From: an uncultured Eubacteriales bacterium
Lineage (GTDB): Bacteria; Bacillota; Clostridia; Lachnospirales; Lachnospiraceae
Length of the DNA: 64,000 bases
Assembly: GCA_900317515.1 (NCBI GenBank)
Contig: ONHA01000003.1
Location: 1-64,000 of the forward strand
Reading direction: 5' to 3'
In this document: positions 18,029 to 25,621 of the stretch, piece by piece
How positions within the stretch are numbered: position 1 is the first letter of the stretch
How the letters are laid out: each line of letters begins with the position of its first letter
Translations under genes and position numbers: made by a program
Notes under the pieces: generated by a model
Told to the model about the DNA's origin: nothing
The model's input: the letters and a program-made list of their open reading frames with translations, nothing else
Databases searched by the model: none

Positions 18029-18057
18029 TTGACAACCTTCCTCCTTCGTGGCATAAT
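18029..18057 (+). promoter_or_regulatory. Promoter of the membrane protein gene at 18088
   Basis: -35 TTGACA (18029-18034), 17-base spacer, -10 CATAAT (18052-18057), 30 bases upstream of the ATG. Confidence 0.75.
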
Positions 18058-18087
18058 AATTTAAGGAACAAACGTAAGGAGGCTGCC

Positions 18088-19464
18088 ATGAACACTCTCG
18101 TAAAAATATATCTCACAGTCACACTGCTCTTTGACCTTGCCTTGGATCTCTTCTTTATCGGCGTCGCGATCTCCGGCGTCGCAGCCGGCAAGGACATTTA
18201 CATCCTTGCGGCCGCGCTCCTGACCTTCTTTCTTATCACGGCGGTCACCGCGGTCACGCTCTTCCGGGCCTTCAAGAACAAGGAGGGACATCTTGTGCGG
18301 AACTCGCTCCTCATGGAGGCCTGCATTTTCTTCACCTGCATGTCCGTGAGCTTCCTCGCCTTCGACAACCTGACCGCATGTCTCTTCTTCCTCTTTATCG
18401 GGGCGGTCCTCATCGTGGTGACCGTCTACGTGATCAGGAGAAAGCCGCGCGCCGACCTCTTCCCGAAGCCGGTGAGCGCCCGCCCCTACACCTTCACCTA
18501 CAAGGGAAAATGGGAGTGGGACGGTGCAGCCGCCGAATACATGCGCCTCCGCGGGATCACCGACTTTGCTGCCCTTACCGATGAGGAAAATGACAAAATC
18601 TACGATTACACGGCAACTCCCTTCTCCTATCTCTTCTACTGGCTCGCCGATTCGAGCTTCCTCTCGGAGGAGTTCTACACGGATTTTGAGACGGATAACT
18701 TCGCCGGAAAAATGAAAGCCCGCAAAATGACCCCCGTCGAGGTCCTCGCCGCGCTCGACTACTATTTCGGGAGCGAGTATCTTCTCCCGGGTGTCATCCC
18801 GTTTGTGAGGTCCTACTACGACACCGAGGACCGCATCACCGGGCGGACATACTATCTCACCGATTACCTCGCTGCGGCCGGAAACCCCGAGGGACGCTAT
18901 TACTGCATCGACTTCTCCTACGAGATCCTGGACCGGCTCATCCCGGTGATTGAGGAGCGCTATGCGGCCTGGAATAAGGAGCTCGACTACTCCGACGCGG
19001 AATGGTACGATGACAGAGAGCCCGTCTCCGAAAAGGTCCGCTCTTCTCTCTTTGACGCCTCCCTTAATGTATACAAAGGCGGCATACGGCGGAACGGGTT
19101 CCTCGACACAAACGAGGACGCCTATCTCACAGAGTGCATGAAGGACCTCGACTCCCTGCCGGATGAGCAGATCCGGCAGCTCGAGCGCCTCTTTGACGGG
19201 GACTACGGCACCGAGGAGACCCCCGAGGCCACTTCGATCGCCGAATTCCACCCGGACACCCTCTACCTCATGGAACCGCAGAACCCCGGAGACATCATGT
19301 ACGTCGTGAGCGGCTCCGCCTCCTTCGAGCCCGAGCACGGGATCTCCTTCACCGTCCGAAACGGCCTCGTCATCGACTGGGGCTACGCGTACGATTTTGA
19401 CGATCCCTACAGCGAGAAATGCAAGGCCCGGTACGAGGCGCTCTCTTCCATGAAAATGAAATAA
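18088..19464 (+). CDS. Uncharacterised four-helix membrane protein with large soluble domain
   Basis: I do not recognise this family. The start at 18088 has AAGGAGG five bases upstream. The 458 residues begin with four hydrophobic segments (about 7-30, 38-60, 74-91, 94-112) and continue as a soluble, acidic, tyrosine-rich region of about 330 residues containing repeated aromatic and acidic stretches (YYDTEDR, EWYDDREP). The last 70 residues look like a separate beta-rich domain (IMYVVSGSASFEP, ISFTVRNGLVIDWGYAYD). It has its own promoter and no obvious operon partner; a role at the membrane is all that can be inferred. Confidence 0.75.
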   Translation: MNTLVKIYLTVTLLFDLALDLFFIGVAISGVAAGKDIYILAAALLTFFLITAVTAVTLFRAFKNKEGHLVRNSLLMEACIFFTCMSVSFLAFDNLTACLFFLFIGAVLIVVTVYVIRRKPRADLFPKPVSARPYTFTYKGKWEWDGAAAEYMRLRGITDFAALTDEENDKIYDYTATPFSYLFYWLADSSFLSEEFYTDFETDNFAGKMKARKMTPVEVLAALDYYFGSEYLLPGVIPFVRSYYDTEDRITGRTYYLTDYLAAAGNPEGRYYCIDFSYEILDRLIPVIEERYAAWNKELDYSDAEWYDDREPVSEKVRSSLFDASLNVYKGGIRRNGFLDTNEDAYLTECMKDLDSLPDEQIRQLERLFDGDYGTEETPEATSIAEFHPDTLYLMEPQNPGDIMYVVSGSASFEPEHGISFTVRNGLVIDWGYAYDFDDPYSEKCKARYEALSSMKMK

Positions 19465-19510
19465 AGACCGGCAAAACCCGGTGATTTGCCATGAATTTTC
19501 TCTGTCTCTA

Positions 19511-19519
19511 TGCTATAAT
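19511..19519 (+). promoter_or_regulatory. Extended -10 promoter before the 19553 gene
   Basis: TGCTATAAT forms an extended -10 with a perfect hexamer; no good -35 is present at the right distance. Confidence 0.5.
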
Positions 19520-19552
19520 TACGGAAAGAAGTGCATTTTCAAGGAGGCCCGT

Positions 19553-20134
19553 ATGAAATATATGTTTGAAAAACTCGCCGTCTCCATCGTCGGCCTGGGA
19601 CTTTCCATCCTGGTCGCGATCCTCGGCATGTACCTGGTATTTAACTCGCAGCTCAAGTTCCTTCAGCATCTGCTCTACTCGGCCGCCTTCATCCTGCAGC
19701 CGGTCATGACGGTCGTCCTCATCCGCTACATGTTCAGAAGGCAGGACGGAAAGAAGGCCGACGCCGCCTATGACGAGTATGACGAGCTCGACGACGAGGA
19801 TGACGAAGAGGAGGACACGCAGCCCGTATTCGGCCTCTTCGGCAAAAAGAAAAGGCCGGCCGCTGCATCGGCGCCTGCCTCCCATGAGCAGCCGCAGGCA
19901 AAGCCCGAGACGGCTCCCGCTCCGGAATATCCCGAAAATGAAATCCCCGAAGCCTCCTTTGACACCGGCTACGACTCCCACGAGACCGCTCCGGACGAGC
20001 TTGACCGCATGGAGCACACAGTGGCGGATATCCCGGATCCCTCGTTCGCTCCCGCCGAGGACTCCTCCCTCGCCGGTGCGATCGGCAGAAAAATCAGCGG
20101 CCTCTTCGGCGGCTCAAACGGTGACGATCTATGA
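19553..20134 (+). CDS. Small membrane protein with acidic, Pro-rich cytoplasmic tail
   Basis: 193-residue protein of unknown function. Two hydrophobic segments (about 7-32 and 38-60) are followed by a strongly acidic run rich in Asp and Glu (about 72-88), a FGLFGKKKRP patch, an Ala/Pro/Glu-rich linker and a C-terminal ISGLFGGSNGDDL. The ATG at 19553 has AAGGAGG five bases upstream. Its stop overlaps the truA start (ATGA), so the two are translationally coupled. No catalytic motif is visible; it could be a scaffold or anchor. Confidence 0.7.
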   Translation: MKYMFEKLAVSIVGLGLSILVAILGMYLVFNSQLKFLQHLLYSAAFILQPVMTVVLIRYMFRRQDGKKADAAYDEYDELDDEDDEEEDTQPVFGLFGKKKRPAAASAPASHEQPQAKPETAPAPEYPENEIPEASFDTGYDSHETAPDELDRMEHTVADIPDPSFAPAEDSSLAGAIGRKISGLFGGSNGDDL

Positions 20135-20871
20135 AGAATTATCGAATGCTCATCCAATACGACGGAACCCGCTATAACGGCTGGCAGAAGCAGGGGGACA
20201 CCGAGAACACGATCCAGGAGAAGATCGAGACCATCCTGACCCGGATGACCGGCTCCCCGATCGACGTTCACGGAGCCGGCCGCACGGATGCCGGCGTCCA
20301 CGCCAAAGGCCAGGTCGCCCAGTTCCGCCTCGAGACGGACAAGACCCCCGACGAGATCCGCGCCTACCTGAACGAATATCTCCCGGAGGACATCGGCGTC
20401 ATCGATGTCGCGGAGGCGGGTCCCCGCTTCCACAGCCGCTTCAACGCGACCCAGAAGACCTACCTCTACCGCATCTGCACGGACAAGTCAAAGCACGTCT
20501 TTGACCGCAAATATGTCTACGAGTACAAGGGCAAACTGGATGTCGCCGCGATGAAAATTGCGACGATCAAGCTCCGGGGCGAGCACGATTTCAAGAGCTT
20601 TTGCGGGAATCCCCGGATGAAGAAATCCACGGTCCGCCGCCTCTTCGCGATCCATATCCGCGAGACGGAGGATGAGATCGACATCGAATTCATCGGCGAG
20701 GGGTTCCTTATGTATATGGTCCGCATCCTGGTCGGCACCCTGATCGAGGTCGGCGAGGGCAAGCGCGACCCCTTCTCGATGGAGGACCTCCTTCTCGCCC
20801 GCGACCGAAACCTGGCCGGGCCCACGGCGCCGCCCCAGGGGCTGACACTCATGGAGGTCAAATACAATTAA
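20131..20871 (+). CDS. truA: tRNA pseudouridine(38-40) synthase TruA
   Basis: Isomerises uridines 38-40 in the tRNA anticodon stem. The catalytic aspartate motif GAGRTDAGVHAKGQVAQF, the N-terminal YDGTRYNGWQKQ and the C-terminal GEGFLMYMVRILVGTLIEVG are all present. 246 residues, full length. It overlaps the preceding membrane protein gene by four bases and is followed directly by a terminator. Confidence 0.97.
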   Translation: MKNYRMLIQYDGTRYNGWQKQGDTENTIQEKIETILTRMTGSPIDVHGAGRTDAGVHAKGQVAQFRLETDKTPDEIRAYLNEYLPEDIGVIDVAEAGPRFHSRFNATQKTYLYRICTDKSKHVFDRKYVYEYKGKLDVAAMKIATIKLRGEHDFKSFCGNPRMKKSTVRRLFAIHIRETEDEIDIEFIGEGFLMYMVRILVGTLIEVGEGKRDPFSMEDLLLARDRNLAGPTAPPQGLTLMEVKYN

Positions 20872-20907
20872 AAAATGCGGCATCTCCTCTGAGACGCCGC
20901 ATTTTTT
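20871..20907. terminator. Bidirectional terminator after truA
   Basis: A long A-tract, an ATGCGGC stem with one internal mismatch and a matching T-tract lie between the convergent truA and the minus-strand gene ending at 20914. Confidence 0.85.
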
Positions 20908-20913
20908 ATTTTC

Positions 20914-22374
20914 CTACGCCCTGTATCCTGCGCGCCAGACAACAAAGAGAATCGCGATCCAGAGCACAGCCATTACCGCGCTGTAAAGGAGAAGCTTTTT
21001 CTCGGCTTTCACCTTGATATCTCCCGCCTTCTTAAACTCGGCGGCAAGTTCTTCTCCGTCAAGCAGCCCCTCAAAGTTCTCCTTCATCCGTTCAAAATAG
21101 ACACAGTAAAAATCCCACTTAAAATAGATATGGAGCATCGTCACGGCCAGATATACAAATGAAGCCCCGCAGTAGATCACCACGACCGCGTTCATGTCCT
21201 CCTTCACAAAGCCCTCCCTGCCCAGCTTCGCGAAATCCACGTTTCCTGCCAGCACCTGTGTGATCAGGACCGTGATGATTGCGATAAAATTCGTCTTGAA
21301 GCTGTCGATCAGGGAGCCGATGAGCTCCGCCACCTGTCTCGCGGAATCCAGAATGCTCTTGTTCAGCTGCTTTCTGACTTCCAGATACCGTTCTACATTT
21401 TTCGAGCGATAGAGACTGTAGGCAGACCGTACCGCATCCGTGAGGGAAGCTTCCGCCGCCAAAAGTTCCGCCTCATCTTTACAGCGCAGGCTCACCGTGC
21501 TTCGCGCCACATCCGCCCGCTCCGCGGCGTCCTCACCCGAGAGGATCCAGCCGATAAGCTTCGTCAGGGTTTCATTTTCGGGAATGTCCTTCAGCGGAAA
21601 ATGAAGTTCCCGCCCACCCCTTGTGATTGAAACAACGGCTTCATCCTTCTCCATGCGGGAGCTCACTCCGAGGTAGATGACCGCCAAGACCGTATCAAGC
21701 CGGCGCATGGTGCCTGCAAGCTTTGCAATAAGCGAAGAGTCGTCTTCCGGCAGCTTTGTCTCCGGAGTGAAGTCGCCGGGCAGGAGGCGCATCTCACGCC
21801 GGTCCATAAACGTGCAGGCTTCCTCCGCGCGCTGCCGCCGCAGCGCACGTTCCTCTGCCCTTAAGTCAAAGCCGGCTGCGTCATTTGTGAAGAGGAAAGC
21901 CCCTGCCTCGAACTCCGCATCTGTGTTAAGCACCTCAAAGGCGGTGCGTCCCTCCGCTCTCTTTACGACCTCATTCCAGCGCTCCATGAGGACCGCCGTA
22001 TCCTCCGCCTCTCCGGTGAAAAACATCAGAAATGTCTCGAGGCAGTAGATGGAGATTACATTGTCCCTGCCGCCGGGCCCATTTTTGTCGATGCGGATGC
22101 GGATGCTCGTCTCATCCTCGGAAGACACGCCGGCTGCAAACTCCTTATAAGGCCGAAGTCCCGTGTCCAAGGGCAATTCCGCCCGGTCAAGCCCATCCGT
22201 GAAGACAATTTTCATGCTGTCCCGGGCGGGAATGAGCGCAAAAAAGGCATCGATCTCTTCGCGCGAGGGAAGCTCACCGCTTTTTTTGAGTTCGCATTCA
22301 AACGAAGAGAATGTCTCCCGGCAGGATTCCTCCTCTCCGAAAAGACTCTTCGCTTCCATTCTTATGTCAACCAT
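20914..22374 (-). CDS. Uncharacterised protein with C-terminal membrane region, partner of the NA37-like gene
   Basis: I do not recognise this 486-residue protein. The first 365 residues look soluble and acidic, with an inserted beta-rich stretch (IRIRIDKNGPGGRDNVISIYCLETFLMFF, shown in part). A helical region (SLYRSKNVERYLEVRKQ) leads into hydrophobic segments at about 364-384, 400-420 and 460-482, separated by an amphipathic loop. The start overlaps the upstream gene's stop by eight bases, so the two products are probably made in step and may form a complex. The layout, a sensor-like soluble part plus membrane helices, resembles membrane effectors of bacterial immunity systems, but this is inference only. 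Confidence 0.65.
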   Translation of the reverse strand: MVDIRMEAKSLFGEEESCRETFSSFECELKKSGELPSREEIDAFFALIPARDSMKIVFTDGLDRAELPLDTGLRPYKEFAAGVSSEDETSIRIRIDKNGPGGRDNVISIYCLETFLMFFTGEAEDTAVLMERWNEVVKRAEGRTAFEVLNTDAEFEAGAFLFTNDAAGFDLRAEERALRRQRAEEACTFMDRREMRLLPGDFTPETKLPEDDSSLIAKLAGTMRRLDTVLAVIYLGVSSRMEKDEAVVSITRGGRELHFPLKDIPENETLTKLIGWILSGEDAAERADVARSTVSLRCKDEAELLAAEASLTDAVRSAYSLYRSKNVERYLEVRKQLNKSILDSARQVAELIGSLIDSFKTNFIAIITVLITQVLAGNVDFAKLGREGFVKEDMNAVVVIYCGASFVYLAVTMLHIYFKWDFYCVYFERMKENFEGLLDGEELAAEFKKAGDIKVKAEKKLLLYSAVMAVLWIAILFVVWRAGYRA

Positions 22375-23407
22375 GTTTCTTCCCCTTAAAATCCTCGAAA
22401 GTCTTCGGATTCGTGCATCTGATCACAAGGAAGCGCTCTCCGCCTTCCTCTCTGGCCTCAATCAATGCGTGCGGGTCATAGTCGCCTTCACTCATGGTCA
22501 GCTTCATATAATCGTTGATCTCAAATATCTGACTGACTGCTGCCCTGGGCAGACACTCCGGCACCACATGAAACTGGGTGTCAAAGCCGGCTTTCTCAGG
22601 GAGTGCAAGCAGCTCCTCCCGCAGCTTTATCAAGTCACGGTCTTCGCCGGCGTCCCCGAAAAGCTCGTTGATAAAGTCCGGATAGTTCATCTCGGAGACG
22701 GTCTTCATTTTCCGAAGAAGCATGCTCCATCGGACAAACAGCTCGACTCCGGACAGACGCCTGGCAAGAAGCTTCTGCATCTTAAGAAGCGATGTACCGG
22801 TATTGTACTTGTCGCTCCTGACTTTTTCCAGTCCCAGGAAGCCGCCGGTCCAGTAGGCTGCGGGCCTGTCCATGTAGACGGACACGTCACCCACATGAAG
22901 ACCGTCCTCCTCGCGCATTCTGATGACAGCCGTCTTCCATATATCCCTGTCCTCACACGAGAAACCGGGTCTCACGGTCAGGCTCTCCCCGTCGAACCAG
23001 TCGGTGTGGTCCACCTTTGCAAAAATGACGCAGAGTCCCTGCTTCGAATCCCGCACGACGGCCGCTGCGAGGTTTCCGGTCGGTATCTTGCGTCCCATGG
23101 CGGCAATGCGTTTTCCCGACTCTGCTTCTGCCGCAATGAGGGCATCCGCCGCTGCCTTCAGTGCCCCGGCAATTTCGCTGCGGGCTGCTTCCCCTTCCGG
23201 GGCAAGAACATTTCCGGCCAGCCGCTCGATTCCCGCCGCCTTCACGTCCTGCACATCCTTAAATCGGTACAGCCCGGTCTTCCTGCTTTCAAGCGTGTAT
23301 TCCATAAGCTTCCGGATAAATGCCTCGACATCCTTTGTGACCGTCTGCTGTTTGAATTTTTCAGTCCTGCCGTCCAGAAGACCGATGGATGCATAAAGTA
23401 TGTTCAT
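22367..23407 (-). CDS. Putative 37-kDa nucleoid-associated (NdpA/YejK-like) protein
   Basis: 346-residue soluble protein. Several segments follow the pattern of the NA37 family: an N-terminal DVEAFIRKLMEYTLES helix, then GRKIPTGNLAAAVVRDSK with VIFAKVDHTDWFD (residues about 117-150), and WKTAVIRM with YWTGGFLGLEKV further on, ending in a region starting ISQIFEINDYMKL-like. These were matched by eye and similarity is remote. Family members bind the nucleoid; some lie in phage-defence neighbourhoods. The start has GGGAGG five bases upstream. The downstream gene overlaps it by eight bases and encodes a membrane protein, giving a compact two-gene unit. Confidence 0.55.
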   Translation of the reverse strand: MNILYASIGLLDGRTEKFKQQTVTKDVEAFIRKLMEYTLESRKTGLYRFKDVQDVKAAGIERLAGNVLAPEGEAARSEIAGALKAAADALIAAEAESGKRIAAMGRKIPTGNLAAAVVRDSKQGLCVIFAKVDHTDWFDGESLTVRPGFSCEDRDIWKTAVIRMREEDGLHVGDVSVYMDRPAAYWTGGFLGLEKVRSDKYNTGTSLLKMQKLLARRLSGVELFVRWSMLLRKMKTVSEMNYPDFINELFGDAGEDRDLIKLREELLALPEKAGFDTQFHVVPECLPRAAVSQIFEINDYMKLTMSEGDYDPHALIEAREEGGERFLVIRCTNPKTFEDFKGKKHG

Positions 23408-23463
23408 GCTTCCTCCCGTTGACTACTAAGTGTCAGGCCTGCGTTTTTACAGACCTTCTTTTC

Positions 23464-24030
23464 TCACAGTGCCTCACCGTCAATGATATCCACCCTGCCG
23501 GTCTCTATATCGTAGATCGCCCCGACGACCGCGAGTCCTTCCGCCTCATCCTTCTGAATTGCAAGGCTCGACTCGATCCGGCTGATGCTCCGCCGAACGT
23601 TAAGGCAGCTCGCCTTGAACGGATCTTTCTCGTCGCCGATGGCCTCCTTGATCTCATCCGTGAGGAACCTGATATATCCCGCCGGATCATGGTTGATGGC
23701 GGCATCGACCGCCCCGCAGTGGGTGTGTCCCAGCACCATGACGAGCTTCACACCCAGATGGTCCGCGGCGTACTCGACGCTCCCCAGCTGGTGGTTGTCG
23801 ATGACGTTGCCCGCCACCCGGATCACGAAGAGCTCGCCGATCCCGCAGGAGAAGATTGCCTCAGGGATCACTCTGGCATCCGAGCAGGTGATGACGATTG
23901 CAAACGGGTGCTGGCCGTTTTCCGTCGTATCCTTCCGAATCTCCGGTGAAATGTCACCGATCTTACAAGTCTCATTGATGTAGCGTTCATTGCCGGAAAC
24001 CAGTTTCTGCAGGGCTTCTTTTCTATCCAT
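23464..24030 (-). CDS. Beta-class carbonic anhydrase
   Basis: Zinc enzyme interconverting CO2 and bicarbonate. Zinc and catalytic residues are visible in ITCSDARV and GHTHCGAVDA, with the conserved RVAGN between them. From the ATG at 24030, preceded by GAGGAGAAGG, it is 188 residues, a normal size for the short beta-class type. A slightly longer reading adds ten residues but lacks a ribosome binding site. It ends 56 bases before the NA37-like gene; no strong terminator separates them, so read-through is possible. Confidence 0.93.
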   Translation of the reverse strand: MDRKEALQKLVSGNERYINETCKIGDISPEIRKDTTENGQHPFAIVITCSDARVIPEAIFSCGIGELFVIRVAGNVIDNHQLGSVEYAADHLGVKLVMVLGHTHCGAVDAAINHDPAGYIRFLTDEIKEAIGDEKDPFKASCLNVRRSISRIESSLAIQKDEAEGLAVVGAIYDIETGRVDIIDGEAL

Positions 24031-24073
24031 ATCCTTCTCCTCCTGACCATTCTGTGACAAGCTTCATAATTTG

Positions 24074-24103
24074 ATTGTAGCACAGGGCAGAGCGGGGGAA
24101 CAA
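24074..24103 (-). promoter_or_regulatory. Carbonic anhydrase promoter
   Basis: -35 TTGTTC (24098-24103), 18-base spacer and an extended -10 TGCTACAAT (hexamer at 24074-24079) on the minus strand. Confidence 0.6.
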
Positions 24104-24129
24104 TCCTTTCATTTCCTGTTGTACTAATT

Positions 24130-24147
24130 TTAAGATGGTGTTAAGAT
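24130..24147 (+). promoter_or_regulatory. Direct repeat TTAAGAT upstream of the VTC-domain gene
   Basis: TTAAGAT at 24130-24136 and again at 24141-24147, an 11-base period, with a degenerate third copy about one period later. This spacing suits an OmpR/PhoP-type response regulator. It is about 90 bases upstream of the VTC gene. Confidence 0.45.
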
Positions 24148-24236
24148 AATACTTACTTTTTTAACCCGCCCTTCCCGCAATAAGGCAGGGCGCCTGACAC
24201 AGTCCAAATTTTTTTTGAACGGAGAAAACACAACCC

Positions 24237-24914
24237 ATGGACATACGCTACCGGCACGAATGGAAGCATTTCATAAACTATGCCGATCTCCTCTCCATCC
24301 GGGCACGCATGAGGGCCGTCGCCGAGCCGGACCCCCACGCGGAAAACGGGCTCTATACGATCCGCAGCCTCTACTTCGACAATCTGAACGATAAGGCTCT
24401 CCGCGAGAAGATCGACGGCGTTAACATGCGGGAGAAGTTCCGGATCCGCTATTACAACGGCGACACGTCCTTCATCCATCTGGAGAAGAAAAGCAGAAGA
24501 AACGGCCTCGGGACAAAGTACAGCGCAGAGCTCACCGCCGCGGAAGCGCAGAAGATCGTGGACGGCGATACGGACTGGATGCGCATGTCTGGAAGGCCTC
24601 TCCTCGAGGAGCTCTACTGTAAAATGAAGTACCAGAACCTGCGCCCCAGAACAATCGTCGACTACACACGGGAGCCCTACATCTACCGCCCGGGAAATGT
24701 CCGCGTGACCTTCGACTATGACATCCGCTCGGGTCTTTCCTGCACGGACTTCCTGAATCCGGACTGTGTTACGATCCCCGTCACCGACCGCGCGATCATC
24801 CTGGAAGTCAAGTGGGACGATTTCCTGCCCTCCGTCATCCGCGATGCCGTGCAGACGCCGGGCCGCCGCGTCACTTCATTTTCCAAATACGCACAATGCC
24901 GGATCTACGGCTGA
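24237..24914 (+). CDS. VTC-domain (polyphosphate polymerase-like) protein
   Basis: 225-residue protein of the VTC family, named for the yeast polyphosphate polymerase. The N-terminal YRHEWKHFIN, TIRSLYFDN, FRIRYYNGD, HLEKKSRRNG and C-terminal ILEVKWDDFLP segments supply the basic and acidic residues expected in the tunnel-like active site. In clostridia such proteins occur with DUF4956 membrane proteins and surface proteins of the CotH or Cthe_2159 type, exactly as here, and polyphosphate synthesis by them has not been shown to my knowledge. First gene of a three-gene operon. Confidence 0.88.
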   Translation: MDIRYRHEWKHFINYADLLSIRARMRAVAEPDPHAENGLYTIRSLYFDNLNDKALREKIDGVNMREKFRIRYYNGDTSFIHLEKKSRRNGLGTKYSAELTAAEAQKIVDGDTDWMRMSGRPLLEELYCKMKYQNLRPRTIVDYTREPYIYRPGNVRVTFDYDIRSGLSCTDFLNPDCVTIPVTDRAIILEVKWDDFLPSVIRDAVQTPGRRVTSFSKYAQCRIYG

Positions 24915-24940
24915 ATTAACAAGAAGGAGAAATACCCAGT

Positions 24941-25612
24941 ATGACATTCGATGACATCTTTAAATCCAGTTTCCTTGAAAATGTAACCTCCATCTCCATT
25001 CTCGACATGATCCTGGCATTGGTGCTGGCGTTCGGCGTGGGGATGTTCATTTTCTTCATCTACAAGAAGACCTACCAGGGGGTCATGTACTCCTCGTCGT
25101 TCGGGGTGACGCTGGTCGCGCTGACCATGATCACGACCCTGGTCATCCTCGCGGTGACCTCCAACGTCGTCCTCTCTCTCGGTATGGTCGGCGCCCTCTC
25201 CATCGTGCGCTTCCGTACGGCGATCAAGGAGCCGCTCGACATTGCATTCCTCTTCTGGGCGATCGCCGCGGGCATCGTGCTGGCTGCCGGCCTCATCCCG
25301 CTCGCGGTCTTCGGCAGCGTGATCATCGGCGTGATCCTGCTCATCTTCGCAAACCATAACGACAGCGCCAATCCCTACATCGTGGTGCTCCGCCTTACGG
25401 GCAGCGACGCCGAGAAGAGCGCCGTCGAGTACCTGACCGGCAGCACAAAGCGCTGCGTCACCAAGAGCAAGACGGTTCAGAAGGGCTCCGTTGAGCTCAC
25501 GCTGGAGGTCCGGCTTAAGGACAGCAATACCGATTTCGTAAATGCGCTCGCCGACATGAAAGGCGTCGAGAGCGCGGTGCTCGTGAGCTACAACGGAGAT
25601 TACATGGGCTAA
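24941..25612 (+). CDS. DUF4956 membrane protein
   Basis: 223 residues with four hydrophobic segments in the first 145 (about 14-36, 50-70, 73-93, 105-135), then a soluble ferredoxin-like C-terminal domain of about 80 residues. The SLGMVGALSIVRFRTAIKEP motif between helices is the hallmark of DUF4956. Function unknown. It is the middle gene between the VTC-domain protein and the surface protein, spaced by 26 and 9 bases, which suggests a membrane complex working on an anionic polymer or surface assembly. Confidence 0.88.
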   Translation: MTFDDIFKSSFLENVTSISILDMILALVLAFGVGMFIFFIYKKTYQGVMYSSSFGVTLVALTMITTLVILAVTSNVVLSLGMVGALSIVRFRTAIKEPLDIAFLFWAIAAGIVLAAGLIPLAVFGSVIIGVILLIFANHNDSANPYIVVLRLTGSDAEKSAVEYLTGSTKRCVTKSKTVQKGSVELTLEVRLKDSNTDFVNALADMKGVESAVLVSYNGDYMG

Positions 25613-25621
25613 GGAGGCGCG

